NCBI RefSeq assembly: GCF_012033695.1
Contig: NZ_JAAVJI010000005.1
Span: 186,001 to 250,000, forward strand
Direction of reading: 5' to 3'
Source: Pseudomonas quercus
GTDB taxonomy: Bacteria > Pseudomonadota > Gammaproteobacteria > Pseudomonadales > Pseudomonadaceae
DNA length: 64,000 nt
Part shown: piece by piece, positions 19,455 to 29,300 of the stretch
How the letters are laid out: every line of letters begins with the position of its first letter
Numbering within the stretch: the stretch's first letter is position 1
Program-made: the position numbers and the translations under genes
Notes under the pieces: generated by a model
What the model was told of the DNA's origin: nothing
What the model saw: the letters and a program-made list of their open reading frames with translations, nothing else
Databases searched by the model: none

Positions 19455-19871
19455 TTAGACGCCTGGGCAGGACTTTGGGGTGTAGGCGTTAGGGGCTGTG
19501 GTGGCACAGGTCCAAGCTGAGGTGGCGTCGCGGGTCCAAGTGATGGTTTGACCCTGTACAGAAGCCGGTGCATTGATGAGAGTGCAGACGATCGTGCCTA
19601 GCCCAGTCGAAGCAGTGCCTCTTGTAACCAGGGCGCTGCAATTTGCAGTGTTAGTTTGACCGCCGATTTCCTCAGGTGAGGTAACGTTGACCCCACTGTC
19701 CAAGCGCTCTTGGAAGCCGACCTTCAGTGCGGATGATTCTGCCACACCCGCTATTACTTTGACTCTAGCTTGATAATCGCTATAAATCGGAACTGCAATA
19801 GCAGCAAGGATGCCAACGATGGTTATTGCAGCCATTAACTCGATAAAGGTAAATCCTTTTAGACCTTTCAA
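19455..19871 (-). CDS. pilA: type IV pilin PilA (core locus)
   Basis: A 138-aa prepilin with leader MKGLKG, cleavage before Phe7, then FTFIELMAAITIVGILAAIA with mature Glu5. The globular domain ends with a cysteine pair (AWTCATT, KSCPGV) for the disulfide loop. The start codon is TTG at 19871, preceded by GGGAGG at seven bases; no ATG fits because the leader would be lost. It is divergent from pilBCD, the standard Pseudomonas arrangement, and would be the major pilus subunit. A sigma-54 site lies about 180 bases upstream. The gene is unusual in having FTF in place of FTL and in its TTG start. Confidence 0.9.
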   Translation of the reverse strand: MKGLKGFTFIELMAAITIVGILAAIAVPIYSDYQARVKVIAGVAESSALKVGFQERLDSGVNVTSPEEIGGQTNTANCSALVTRGTASTGLGTIVCTLINAPASVQGQTITWTRDATSAWTCATTAPNAYTPKSCPGV

Positions 19872-20052
19872 ATTTAACCTCCCTGCAAATCATCAATTTT
19901 CTGAATGGCGCCTCGATAATTACTCAGGCTAGGATTGATCGCAACGTTTTTGGCTTGTAATCAGACATGGAAATTTCAGTGATGGAAAATTCCGGCGACT
20001 AGCATAATCACACATCAAAAGATGACTCTTCTGAGACCACGGCATGGGTTTC

Positions 20053-20068
20053 TGCAAGAAACACTCCA
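20053..20068 (-). promoter_or_regulatory. sigma-54 promoter of pilA
   Basis: Minus strand TGGAGTGTTTCTTGCA: GG and GC are ten bases apart and the -12 box TTGCA is perfect. The leader to the TTG start is about 170 bases. Confidence 0.65.
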
Positions 20069-20547
20069 ATGCATTATCGGCTGCGAAGCCAAACGAGAAA
20101 TTTCAGTAGGCGGACTATCTAGCAAAGCTGCGATTATAGCAGTATTGTGGCTCAGCGCATTCTCATATTGATCTTAAAAACGGAAGCTCAGTTAAACCTA
20201 CGGCAGCATCCCCTGTCTGGTATTTCCAACAGCCAGGAGTCGTAATCACCACCAAATATCGATAGTCCCAACCGTGATCACTAATTCAATAAGGATCAAA
20301 CGCTTCTGGTGCTCCATACTCCTTCTCATAGTGAGAGAAGCTTGTTGGGCTGTTGTGTTTCTTTGTCCATACCCGCCATGCTCGCCGCCAACCCGGCAGT
20401 GTTCGCACCTTCAAACCCACTTGGCCATCATTTAGCCCCTACCCTTTCATCGTCGTTTAGTGACGTTTTTTGTCACTTTATCCTGTGCATTTGGCACCTG
20501 AGGGTCGACTAAGCTATAAACGAGCGACCGAAGGAGTTCCGCCACCC
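20069..20547. other. pilA-pilB divergent intergenic region
   Basis: This AT-richer spacer between the pilA promoter and pilB must hold the pilB promoter, but no strong -35/-10 pair stands out. The apparent ORF at 20309-20512 is not supported. Confidence 0.45.
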
Positions 20548-22242
20548 ATGAACGACATTGCCCTCACCGGCCTGGCCAAGCAGTTGGTCATTGCAGAACT
20601 GCTGAACGAGAAAAACGCGCAGCAGGCGTTTCAGCAGGCGCAGCAGAACAAGATCCCGCTGGTGCATTACCTAGTGCAAACGAAGCTGGTGCGCGGGCGT
20701 GACATTGCGGAGCTGGCGGCGGACCAGTTCGGCATGGCGGTGCTGGATATCTCCGCGGTGGATAAAGAGGCTTTTCCCCAAGGTGTGGTGAATGAACGCC
20801 TGGTGCGCCAGCACCGTGCCCTGCCCTTGTGGCGCCGGGGCAACAAGCTGTTTATCGCCCTGTCGGACCCGACCAACCAGCAGGCCATCACGGACATTCA
20901 GTTCAACACCGGCCTGAATGCCGAAGCCATTCTGGTAGAAGACGATAAGCTCAGCGACGCCATCGAACGGTTCTTCGAAAGCACCACGGGCTTGGAAGAC
21001 CTGGCAGACGTGGACCTGGACGGCCTGGACATCGAGTCCGGCGACGACAAGCGTGATGACGCCCCTGGCCAGGATGCTGACGATGCCCCGGTGGTGCGCT
21101 TCGTGAACAAGATGCTGCTGGACGCTATCCGCAGTGGCTCGTCAGACCTTCACTTCGAACCCTACGAGCGGGCCTACCGCGTGCGCTTCCGTACGGACGG
21201 TATGCTACGCGAAGTAGCACGCCCGCCTATCAGCCTGGCTGGGCGTATCGCTGCCCGCTTGAAGGTGATGGCCAGCCTGGACATTTCCGAGCGGCGCAAG
21301 CCTCAAGACGGGCGCATCAAGATGCGCATTTCCAAGAGCAAGGCCATCGATTTCCGGGTAAACACCCTGCCCACCCTGTGGGGCGAAAAGATCGTGATGC
21401 GTATTCTGGACCCCACCAGCGCGCAGATGGGCATCGATGCCCTGGGTTATGAAGAAAACCAAAAGGCCTTGTACCTGGCGGCGCTGGCACAGCCCCAAGG
21501 CATGATTCTGGTCACCGGCCCCACGGGGTCGGGTAAAACTGTATCGCTCTACACTGGCTTGAACATCCTCAACACCGTGGACATCAACATTTCCACTGCC
21601 GAGGACCCGGTCGAGATCAACATGGAAGGCATCAACCAGGTAAACGTAAACCCTCGCCAGGGCATGGACTTCGCCTCGGCCTTGCGTTCCTTCCTGCGTC
21701 AGGACCCGGACGTGATCATGGTGGGGGAAATCCGGGACCTGGAAACGGCCGAGATTGCTATCAAAGCGGCTCAGACGGGTCACCTAGTGTTGTCCACCCT
21801 CCACACCAACAGTGCCGCAGAAACCCTTACGCGCTTGCAGAACATGGGCGTGGCCGGGTTCAACATCGCCACGTCGGTGAACCTGATTATCGCCCAGCGG
21901 CTGGCCCGCAAGCTGTGCCCCAACTGCAAGACCGAAGCGGATATTCCCCGGGACGCCCTGATCGAAGAGGGCTTCCCGCCCGCCAGTATCGGCACCTTCA
22001 AGGTGTACGAACCCAAAGGCTGCGACCAGTGCAATGGTGGTTACAAAGGCCGGCAAGGTATCTATGAAGTGGTGAAGAACACCCCAGCCCTGCAGCGGCT
22101 GATCATGGAAGCGGCCAACTCCATCGACATCGCCGCCCAGATGCGCGCCGAAGGCTTCAGCGATTTGCGCCAGTCCGGGTTGGCGAAGGTCATGCAAGGG
22201 GTCACCAGCCTCGCAGAAGTCAACCGCGTGACCAAGGACTAA
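20548..22242 (+). CDS. pilB: type IV pilus extension ATPase PilB
   Basis: A 564-aa cytoplasmic hexameric ATPase that powers pilus polymerisation. An N-terminal MshEN/N1 domain (residues 1-150) precedes the secretion-ATPase core. Walker A GPTGSGKT is at 324-331, followed by the Asp box (TAEDPVEINM), Walker B (DPDVIMVGEIRD) and His box (TGHLVLSTLHTN). A zinc-binding tetracysteine is formed by C457, C460, C492 and C495, characteristic of PilB/GspE. The ATG at 20548 (MNDIALTGLAKQ) has AAGGAG 11 bases upstream; the longer in-frame start is rejected. It heads the pilB-pilC-pilD-coaE-yacG operon. Confidence 0.96.
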   Translation: MNDIALTGLAKQLVIAELLNEKNAQQAFQQAQQNKIPLVHYLVQTKLVRGRDIAELAADQFGMAVLDISAVDKEAFPQGVVNERLVRQHRALPLWRRGNKLFIALSDPTNQQAITDIQFNTGLNAEAILVEDDKLSDAIERFFESTTGLEDLADVDLDGLDIESGDDKRDDAPGQDADDAPVVRFVNKMLLDAIRSGSSDLHFEPYERAYRVRFRTDGMLREVARPPISLAGRIAARLKVMASLDISERRKPQDGRIKMRISKSKAIDFRVNTLPTLWGEKIVMRILDPTSAQMGIDALGYEENQKALYLAALAQPQGMILVTGPTGSGKTVSLYTGLNILNTVDINISTAEDPVEINMEGINQVNVNPRQGMDFASALRSFLRQDPDVIMVGEIRDLETAEIAIKAAQTGHLVLSTLHTNSAAETLTRLQNMGVAGFNIATSVNLIIAQRLARKLCPNCKTEADIPRDALIEEGFPPASIGTFKVYEPKGCDQCNGGYKGRQGIYEVVKNTPALQRLIMEAANSIDIAAQMRAEGFSDLRQSGLAKVMQGVTSLAEVNRVTKD

Positions 22243-22245
22243 ACC

Positions 22246-23463
22246 ATGGCAGCAAAAGCACCCAAGGTCAGCGTGTTCAGTTGGGAAGGCGTGGACCGCA
22301 AAGGCAACCGCATCAAGGGCGAACTCACCAGCCTCAACACGGCCTTGGTCAAGGCACAGTTGCGCCGGCAAGGTGTGGTGCCGGGCAAGGTGAAGAAGAA
22401 GTCCACGTCCATTTTCAGCCGTGGCAAAAAGATCAAGCCGTTGGACATTGCCTTCTTCACCCGGCAAATGGCGACCATGATGCGCGCGGGCGTTCCACTG
22501 CTGCAGTCGTTCGACATCATTGCCGAAGGCGTGGACAAACCCAGCATGCGTGAACTGGTGCTGGAGCTTAAAAACGAAGTGGCAGCCGGTAACAGCTTCG
22601 CCAGTTCATTGCGCAAGAAGCCTGAATACTTCGACGACCTGTACTGCAACTTGGTGAACGCCGGTGAGCAGGCGGGTGCACTGGAAACCCTGCTGGACCG
22701 GGTAGCCACCTATAAGGAAAAGACCGAAGCCCTCAAGGCCAAGATCAAGAAGGCCATGACCTACCCCATTGCGGTACTGGTGGTGGCCGGTATTGTGTCC
22801 GCCATTCTGTTGATAAAAGTGGTGCCGCAATTCCAGCAGGTGTTTCAGGGCTTTGGCGCTGAACTTCCTGCGTTTACCCAGATGGTGATCAACCTGTCCG
22901 AAGCATTGCAGAACTGGTGGTACATCATCTTGCCTGCGTTGTTTGGGGTAGGCTTGGTATTCCGCAGTGCTTATAAAAAGAATGTGAAGTTTCGCGATAC
23001 CATCGACCGCCTGTTGTTGAAGATGCCTATCGTGGGGCAGATTCTTTATAAAAGTTCGGTGGCACGTTACGCACGCACCTTATCCACCACCTTTGCAGCG
23101 GGTGTGCCGCTGGTGGAAGCGTTGGATTCAGTGGCGGGTGCCACAGGCAACGTGGTGTTCCGTACAGCGGTCAACCAGGTACGCCAGGATGTGTCCACCG
23201 GCATGCAACTGAACGTGTCCATGCGTGCCACAGGTACGTTCCCTAGCATGGCGATCCAGATGACATCCATTGGGGAAGAGTCCGGCGCGCTGGATGAGAT
23301 GCTGGGCAAGGTTGCCAACTACTATGAGGAAGACGTAGACAACGCTGTATCCAACCTCACCACCCTTATGGAGCCTATGATCATGGCGGTGCTCGGCGTA
23401 CTCGTCGGCGGGCTCGTCATTGCCATGTACCTCCCCATCTTCCAGCTTGGTTCTGTGGTTTAA
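22246..23463 (+). CDS. pilC: type IV pilus inner-membrane platform protein PilC
   Basis: A 405-aa polytopic protein with two T2SSF domains (about residues 70-195 and 275-400) and three membrane helices, one near 170-200 (YPIAVLVVAGIVSAILLIKV), one near 220-245 and one at the C-terminus (MAVLGVLVGGLVIAMYLPIF). It couples PilB to the growing pilus in the inner membrane. It starts three bases after the pilB stop and its own stop abuts the pilD ATG. Confidence 0.95.
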   Translation: MAAKAPKVSVFSWEGVDRKGNRIKGELTSLNTALVKAQLRRQGVVPGKVKKKSTSIFSRGKKIKPLDIAFFTRQMATMMRAGVPLLQSFDIIAEGVDKPSMRELVLELKNEVAAGNSFASSLRKKPEYFDDLYCNLVNAGEQAGALETLLDRVATYKEKTEALKAKIKKAMTYPIAVLVVAGIVSAILLIKVVPQFQQVFQGFGAELPAFTQMVINLSEALQNWWYIILPALFGVGLVFRSAYKKNVKFRDTIDRLLLKMPIVGQILYKSSVARYARTLSTTFAAGVPLVEALDSVAGATGNVVFRTAVNQVRQDVSTGMQLNVSMRATGTFPSMAIQMTSIGEESGALDEMLGKVANYYEEDVDNAVSNLTTLMEPMIMAVLGVLVGGLVIAMYLPIFQLGSVV

Positions 23464-24339
23464 ATGCTCGCTTTCGACCTTCTGGCCAGTTCGCCACTGG
23501 CCACCACCCTCTGCGCCCTGCTGTTAGGCCTTATGGTGGGTAGCTTTCTCAATGTGGTGATCCACCGCCTGCCTGTGATGATGAACGCCGACTGGCGTGC
23601 ACAGGCCAGGGAGTACCTTAACCTTCCGGCTGAGCCACCGGGCCCGGTGTACAACCTGATGCTGCCGCGCTCGGCCTGCCCTCAATGTGGCCACGGGATT
23701 CGTGCGGTGGAAAACATTCCGGTGCTCAGCTACCTGTGGCTGCGCGGCCGATGCGCCAGCTGCAAGGCTGCCATTCCCAAGCGTTACCCGCTGATGGAGC
23801 TGGCGTGCGGGCTGCTGTCGGCGTTTATCGCTTGGCACTACGGCCCTACGTGGCAGGCCGCTGCCCTGCTGGTGCTGACCTGGGGCCTGTTGGCCATGAG
23901 CATGATCGACATCGACCACCAGTTGCTCCCGGACACACTGGTGTTGCCGCTGCTATGGTTAGGCCTGATCGTGAATGCGCTAGGGCTGTTCGTGCCTCTG
24001 GCGGATGCACTGTGGGGCGCGGTGGCCGGTTACCTCAGCCTGTGGCTGGTGTTCCAGCTCTTCAAACTGGTCACGCGCAAGGAGGGCATGGGCTTTGGTG
24101 ACTTCAAGCTGCTGGCCCTGATCGGCGCCTGGGGCGGTTGGCAGGTGCTGCCATTGACGATACTGCTGTCGTCGGCGGTGGGCGCCGTGCTGGGCACGCT
24201 GATGCTTCGTGCCCGTGGTGCCAACACCTCTACGCCTATCCCCTTCGGCCCGTACCTGGCCGTGGCAGGCTGGGTGGCCTTGATCTGGGGGGAGCAGATC
24301 ACTGCGGCCTACCTTCAATTTGCGGGGTTCGGCCAATGA
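23464..24339 (+). CDS. pilD: prepilin peptidase / N-methyltransferase PilD
   Basis: A 291-aa bifunctional membrane enzyme that cleaves prepilin leaders and N-methylates the new Phe1. It has an N-terminal zinc motif C72-x2-C75 ... C97-x2-C100 and the aspartyl protease residues D149 ([11 protein letters not shown]) and D213 (GFGDFK) at the cytoplasmic face, among about eight membrane helices. It is needed for both pilins in this window. The ATG directly follows the pilC TAA and the end overlaps coaE by four bases. Confidence 0.96.
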   Translation: MLAFDLLASSPLATTLCALLLGLMVGSFLNVVIHRLPVMMNADWRAQAREYLNLPAEPPGPVYNLMLPRSACPQCGHGIRAVENIPVLSYLWLRGRCASCKAAIPKRYPLMELACGLLSAFIAWHYGPTWQAAALLVLTWGLLAMSMIDIDHQLLPDTLVLPLLWLGLIVNALGLFVPLADALWGAVAGYLSLWLVFQLFKLVTRKEGMGFGDFKLLALIGAWGGWQVLPLTILLSSAVGAVLGTLMLRARGANTSTPIPFGPYLAVAGWVALIWGEQITAAYLQFAGFGQ

Positions 24340-24959
24340 CGGCTCGTGAGCATCACCCTTGGGTGCTGGGCCTGACTGGGGGCATCGGCAGCGGCAAAAG
24401 CGCAGCAGCCGAGCGCTTTGCTGCGCTGGGCCTTGAAGTGGTAGACGCGGACCAGGCGTCCCGCTGGGTAGTGGAACCTGGCCGGCCCGCGCTGGCAGCC
24501 TTGGCCGAGCATTTTAGCCCTGCCATTCTCCAAGCCGATGGCACCCTGGACCGCGCCGCACTCAGGGCGCGTATCTTTGCCGACAGCAACGAACGGCTGT
24601 GGGTGGAAAAACTGCTGCACCCGCTGATCGCCACGGAAATCGCTGAGCGCCTGCGCACGGCCACGTCCGCCTACGCCGTGTTTGTGTCCCCGTTGATGAT
24701 CGAATCCGGGCAGTACCGCCTGGCCAATCGCCTCCTGGTGATCGACGCACCGCGAGAGCTGCAGATGACGCGCACCTTGCGCCGTGACGGTAGCAGCCAG
24801 GGCCAGATAGAGGCCATACTGGCCGCGCAAGCCCGTCGCGAAGACCGCACGGCCTTGGCCGATGATGTGATTCTCAACGACAGCACCTTGGAACACTTGC
24901 ATGCCCAAGTGGACCGCCTGCACCTTGTTTACTTGTCTTTAGCTGGAACCCGTTCATGA
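24336..24959 (+). CDS. coaE: dephospho-CoA kinase
   Basis: A 207-aa enzyme that phosphorylates dephospho-CoA in the last step of coenzyme A synthesis. P-loop GGIGSGKS lies at residues 15-22, with the CoaE pattern [13 protein letters not shown] following and a LID region rich in Arg ([12 protein letters not shown]). It starts at ATG 24336 overlapping the pilD stop (ATGA), not at the longer upstream frame, and overlaps yacG in the same way. The pilD-coaE-yacG order is conserved in pseudomonads. Confidence 0.95.
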   Translation: MTAREHHPWVLGLTGGIGSGKSAAAERFAALGLEVVDADQASRWVVEPGRPALAALAEHFSPAILQADGTLDRAALRARIFADSNERLWVEKLLHPLIATEIAERLRTATSAYAVFVSPLMIESGQYRLANRLLVIDAPRELQMTRTLRRDGSSQGQIEAILAAQARREDRTALADDVILNDSTLEHLHAQVDRLHLVYLSLAGTRS

Positions 24960-25159
24960 CCCAACCTTCCGTTGTCAATTGCCCCACCTGCGGCGCCCCC
25001 GTGGAATGGACCGCCGCTTCGCTCAACCGCCCGTTCTGCTCCGATCGTTGCAAGCTGATCGACCTGGGGGCCTGGGCCTCCGAAGAGCACAAGATCGCAG
25101 GCCGTGAAGAATCCGAAGATGAGCTGTTCTCTGGAGACCTGCCACCGAGCCACCACTGA
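24956..25159 (+). CDS. yacG: DNA gyrase inhibitor YacG, zinc protein
   Basis: A 67-aa protein with CPTCGAP and [14 protein letters not shown], a treble-clef Cys4 zinc site, and an acidic C-terminal tail. YacG binds GyrB and inhibits gyrase in E. coli. Four-base overlap with coaE indicates translational coupling. Confidence 0.95.
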   Translation: MTQPSVVNCPTCGAPVEWTAASLNRPFCSDRCKLIDLGAWASEEHKIAGREESEDELFSGDLPPSHH

Positions 25160-25225
25160 CACAAAGGGTTGTAGTCAGGCGCGGTGGCTGTTACCAATAG
25201 GCTACGCCGCCTATGAGGCACGGTT

Positions 25226-25855
25226 ATGGACGATTCCGATTACCTGCGCCTGCTGACCACCCAGGCCGAACAGGCAAACGCACTGCTTTCCAATGCACGC
25301 AAGTGGGAGCGTGAACGCTGGGTATGCCAGCGGTTGCTACAAGGCTTGAACATCGCCCACAGCCCTGAAGAATGCTTGCCTGTGAGTCAGGAGCCGCCGG
25401 ACGTGCGGTTCCGCGAGGCCAATTTCGAAGTGTTCTTCGTGCTGGATGAAGGCCGGCGCCTCAATGACGAATGGCGCGAAGAGCTGCAACGCCGCCGCAG
25501 CGCGTTTTCCCTTAGCCAGCTGGTACGCCGGGAAGCACGCCCCAAGCGCATTCGGGCACCGGAACTGCTGGCCCGCCTGGGCCCCACCCTGCGCAAGAAA
25601 GCCCATAACTACCGCGAACGCGGGCTGGACCTGGGCGAGCTGGACATGGTGGCCTTTGCCAGCCTCAAGCGTGAGGTGCTCAACCTTAACAGCCACTTCC
25701 CGCCCCCCACCGAATACCTGCGCCAAGGCTGGCGCTCGCTCTCGTTGGTAGGCCCCAACTTTGCCCGTGTGCTGTTCGCTCACCCCAGCGCGCCGGACTT
25801 TCTGCGTGCCCACTTGGGCCGCAGTATTGTTTTTGATGTTGGCATCACGCTCTGA
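25226..25855 (+). CDS. DUF1780 family protein
   Basis: A 209-aa soluble protein matching the DUF1780 family found in the same place, downstream of yacG, in other pseudomonads. It has helical charged N-terminal (NARKWERERWVCQRLLQGL) and FEVFFVLDEGRRLNDEWREE segments. No catalytic motif is apparent and the function is unknown. ATG 25226 follows a moderate AGGCACGG site, 66 bases after yacG. It may be the last gene of the pil-coaE-yacG transcript. Confidence 0.8.
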   Translation: MDDSDYLRLLTTQAEQANALLSNARKWERERWVCQRLLQGLNIAHSPEECLPVSQEPPDVRFREANFEVFFVLDEGRRLNDEWREELQRRRSAFSLSQLVRREARPKRIRAPELLARLGPTLRKKAHNYRERGLDLGELDMVAFASLKREVLNLNSHFPPPTEYLRQGWRSLSLVGPNFARVLFAHPSAPDFLRAHLGRSIVFDVGITL

Positions 25856-26127
25856 GCGTACGCCCATGGCACCTTTTCCTCCACAGTGTTACAACTGGAG
25901 CATTGCGCACACCTGCCGGTTTTTCCTTATGGCGACCCTCGACACCACCCTGCTGCCCTCGATCTCTGCTTGCAGACGAATGAGCGTTGGCCCTGTGCAA
26001 CGTTTTGCACAATGGCGTGGTCTACTCGCGCAACCTGAATTTTGCCCCACCCTGGAGGGGCGCTCGAAGCTGCCTTGCGCTCGCCCCCTCCTGGCCCCCG
26101 AATTTTTCAACTCTACGAGATACCTCC

Positions 26128-27426
26128 ATGAAACATCGCATCGTGATCGTTGGCGGCGGCGCCGGCGGCCTGGAACTGGCGACCCGCCTGGGTAAAACCT
26201 ATGGCAAGCGCGGCAAGGCCAACGTAACGCTGGTGGACGCTAACCTGACGCACATCTGGAAGCCTTTGCTGCATGAGGTTGCGGCGGGGTCGCTGAACTC
26301 TTCGGGCGACGAGCTCAATTACCTGGCGCAGGCCAAGTGGAACCACTTCGAGTTCCAACTGGGCCGCATGAGCGGGCTGGACAGGGCCAACCAGCGCATC
26401 ACCCTGGCAGCGACCCAGGATGAAAGCGGCATGGAACTGGTGCCCGAGCGCGAGCTGAGCTACGACACGCTGATCATCGCCGTGGGCAGCACCACCAACG
26501 ACTTTGGTACCAAAGGCGCTGCCGAGCATTGCCTGTTCCTGGACACTCGCAAGCAGGCCGAGCGCTTCCACCAGCAGTTGCTCAATGCGTATCTGCGCGC
26601 CCACGCCCAGGAGGAGTCCCATCAGGAAGAAATTACCGTGGCCATCGTGGGTGCGGGGGCGACCGGTGTGGAACTGGCGGCCGAGCTGCACCATGCTGCG
26701 CACGAGCTGGCTGCCTATGGCCTGGGGCGCATTCGCCCGGAAAACATGCGCATCACCGTGATCGAAGCCGGCCCACGTGTGCTGCCGGCCTTGCCGGAGC
26801 GTATCAGCGAGCCCGTGCACCGCACCCTGGAAAAACTGGGCGTAACGGTGCTGACCGGCGCAGCCGTAAGTGAAGTGACGGCTGATAACCTGCTGACCGC
26901 TGATGGCAAAGTCATTCCTGCACGGTTGAAAGTGTGGGCAGCAGGCATTCGCGCGCCGGGCTTCCTGGCAGACATCGACGGGCTGGAAACCAACCGCATC
27001 AATCAGTTGCAGGTACGCCCCACGTTGCAGACCACGCGCGACGATAACGTGTTCGCCTTTGGCGATTGCGCGGCCTGCCCGCAACCTGACAGCGACCGCA
27101 ATGTGCCGCCCCGCGCACAGGCTGCGCATCAGCAGGCCTCGTTGCTGGTGAAGTCCATTAAGCAACGGCTGGAAGGCGGCACGCTGCCGGAATACCGCTA
27201 CACCGACTACGGCTCGCTGATCTCGCTGTCACGCTTCTCAGCGGTGGGCAACCTGATGGGCAACCTGACCGGTAGCGTGATGCTGGAAGGCTGGCTGGCA
27301 CGGATGTTCTACGTCTCCCTGTACCGCATGCACCAAGTGGCGTTGTATGGCCCGTTCCGCACGGCCATGGCCATGCTGGGCAGCCGGTTGGGCCGTGGAA
27401 CAGAGCCGAGGCTGAAGCTGCACTGA
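26128..27426 (+). CDS. ndh: type II NADH:quinone dehydrogenase
   Basis: A 432-aa single-subunit, non-proton-pumping NADH dehydrogenase that feeds electrons to the quinone pool from the cytoplasmic face of the membrane. FAD-binding GGGAGG at residues 9-14, a second Rossmann motif VGAGATGVELAAEL near 176-190 for NADH, and the FAD-ribose strand VFAFGDCAACPQ near 310. The C-terminal 60 residues form an amphipathic membrane anchor (LMGNLTGSVMLEGWLARMFY). ATG 26128 was chosen because it begins right at the first Rossmann strand; the longer in-frame extension is not family-like. Confidence 0.93.
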   Translation: MKHRIVIVGGGAGGLELATRLGKTYGKRGKANVTLVDANLTHIWKPLLHEVAAGSLNSSGDELNYLAQAKWNHFEFQLGRMSGLDRANQRITLAATQDESGMELVPERELSYDTLIIAVGSTTNDFGTKGAAEHCLFLDTRKQAERFHQQLLNAYLRAHAQEESHQEEITVAIVGAGATGVELAAELHHAAHELAAYGLGRIRPENMRITVIEAGPRVLPALPERISEPVHRTLEKLGVTVLTGAAVSEVTADNLLTADGKVIPARLKVWAAGIRAPGFLADIDGLETNRINQLQVRPTLQTTRDDNVFAFGDCAACPQPDSDRNVPPRAQAAHQQASLLVKSIKQRLEGGTLPEYRYTDYGSLISLSRFSAVGNLMGNLTGSVMLEGWLARMFYVSLYRMHQVALYGPFRTAMAMLGSRLGRGTEPRLKLH

Positions 27427-27603
27427 CGGGCAATGTTGAACCAGGCGCTACCCTGTGAGCATCTGTTCGCAGGCTAGCGCCGGGCGGCCGGCCCCCTACT
27501 CCCACAGCGTATGTGGTGCGCTACCCCATGTGGGGCCGGTTGCAGCCAAAGGCGGAAGCCGGGAACCGACGGCGCCTAGAATACAAGAATCTGCACTTGC
27601 CAT

Positions 27604-27619
27604 ACCTGTATATACAGGT
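27604..27619. promoter_or_regulatory. 16-bp palindromic operator, HutC-like
   Basis: ACCTGTATATACAGGT is a perfect palindrome whose core TGTATATACA resembles reported Pseudomonas HutC (GntR family) sites. A possible -35 TTGCCA at 27597 and -10 TAGATG at 27621 would bracket it, so a bound repressor would block transcription of the ammonia-lyase gene. Confidence 0.6.
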
Positions 27620-27659
27620 TTAGATGACAGGCATTCTTCATGCCCTGGGACACTCTGTC

Positions 27660-29192
27660 ATGCCTGCGCCCCTGCTGATTCAGCCTGGTCTGTTCGACCT
27701 GGCCCAACTGCGTGCCATTTACCATACCCAAGCCCCTTTCCAGCTTGACCCGGCTGCCCGGGCCACGGTGGATGAAGCGGCTGCCACGGTCACGCGAATC
27801 ATTGCCAGCAAACGTACGGTGTATGGCATCAATACCGGTTTCGGGCTACTCGCCCGCACCTCTATTCCTGAAGCTTCCCTGGCGCGCCTGCAACGCAACT
27901 TGCTGCTCAGCCATTGCACGGGCACCGGGGTACTGCTGGACGACGCGACTGTGGGCCTGGTGCTTGCCCTCAAGGTAGCGTCCTTGGCGCGAGGGTTCTC
28001 GGGTATTCGCTGGCAGGTGATCGAACACTTGACCGCCCTTTACAACGCAGGCGTGTACCCTTGCGTGCCCTCTCAGGGTTCGGTAGGTGCCTCAGGTGAC
28101 CTGGCGCCATTGGCGCACCTGTCAGCGGTATTGATCGGTGTGGGCCGTGTGCGCCACCAAGGGCGGGAAATGGACGCCGCCGAGGGCCTGGCCATCGCGG
28201 GGCTGGTGCCGTTGGAACTGGGCCCCAAGGAAGGCCTGGCACTCATCAACGGTACACAGGTGTCCACGGCGCTGGCCCTGCGTGGCCTGTTTGCAGCCGA
28301 GCGCCTGTTCAGCGCTGCCGTGGTGGCCGGCAGCCTTACCGTGGAGGCCTTGAAAGGCTCGGACGTCCCTTTCGATGCGCGTATCCAGGCGGTAAGGGGC
28401 CAACCCGGCCAGATCGATGTGGCGGCGTTCTACCGCACACTGCTGGCAGGTAGCGACATCCGTGAATCCCACCGGGAATGCCCTCGCGTTCAAGACCCCT
28501 ATTCCCTACGTTGCCAGCCTCAAGTGATGGGCGCCTGCCTGGACCACTTGCGGTTTGCGGCCGGCGTGTTTCTGCGCGAAGCCAACGCCGTGTCCGACAA
28601 CCCCCTGGTGTTCAGCGCCGAGGGCGATGTGCTGTCGGGCGGTAACTTCCATGCCGAGCCGGTGGCCATGGCCTCAGACGTATTGGCCCTGGCTATTTCA
28701 GAAATCGGCGCGCTGTCCGAGCGCCGCACCGCACAACTGGTAGACCCCGCCCTGTCCGGCCTGCCAGCGTTCCTGGTCAAGGAAGGCGGGCTCAACTCCG
28801 GCTTCATGATTGCCCAGGTCACGGCTGCTGCACTGGCGTCCGAGAACAAGACCCTGGCCCACCCGGCATCGGTCGACAGCCTGCCCACGTCCGCCAACCA
28901 GGAAGACCATGTGTCCATGGCCACCTTCGCCGCACGGCGCCTGCAGGACATGGCCGGCAACAGCAGCGCGGTGGTGGCCATCGAACTGCTGGGCGCGGCC
29001 CAAGGCATAGACCTTCTCGCGCCCCTGCGCACATCGCCACCCTTGGCCGACGTGATGGCGTTGATCCGTTCGAGGGTTGATCATTACCACGAGGATCGCT
29101 ACTTCGCGCCGGACATCGCCTGTGCAAGGGCCTGGGTGGAGGGTGGTGCATTCGAGCCCTGGATGCCTGTGGCACGGCTGTATGGCGAATAA
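27660..29192 (+). CDS. hutH: histidine ammonia-lyase family protein
   Basis: A 510-aa member of the aromatic amino acid lyase family. These enzymes eliminate ammonia from histidine to give urocanate using an MIO group formed from Ala-Ser-Gly, here A144-S145-G146 in [22 protein letters not shown] supplies the catalytic Tyr, with [20 protein letters not shown] and NQEDHVSM as further family blocks. ATG 27660 gives the usual length of about 510; an earlier ATG at 27624 lies in the promoter. No hutU, hutG or hutI is adjacent, so it is a stand-alone paralogue. Substrate may be histidine or another aromatic amino acid. Confidence 0.85.
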   Translation: MPAPLLIQPGLFDLAQLRAIYHTQAPFQLDPAARATVDEAAATVTRIIASKRTVYGINTGFGLLARTSIPEASLARLQRNLLLSHCTGTGVLLDDATVGLVLALKVASLARGFSGIRWQVIEHLTALYNAGVYPCVPSQGSVGASGDLAPLAHLSAVLIGVGRVRHQGREMDAAEGLAIAGLVPLELGPKEGLALINGTQVSTALALRGLFAAERLFSAAVVAGSLTVEALKGSDVPFDARIQAVRGQPGQIDVAAFYRTLLAGSDIRESHRECPRVQDPYSLRCQPQVMGACLDHLRFAAGVFLREANAVSDNPLVFSAEGDVLSGGNFHAEPVAMASDVLALAISEIGALSERRTAQLVDPALSGLPAFLVKEGGLNSGFMIAQVTAAALASENKTLAHPASVDSLPTSANQEDHVSMATFAARRLQDMAGNSSAVVAIELLGAAQGIDLLAPLRTSPPLADVMALIRSRVDHYHEDRYFAPDIACARAWVEGGAFEPWMPVARLYGE

Positions 29193-29300
29193 CCGATGCT
29201 TCCGGTGCGAAACCCTCGGACAAATCCTCAGAAATCATTATTATCCCAAGGTAAGGAACGGCCGGTGGTGAGCGGGCCGACATTGTTGATCGAGGGTGTC

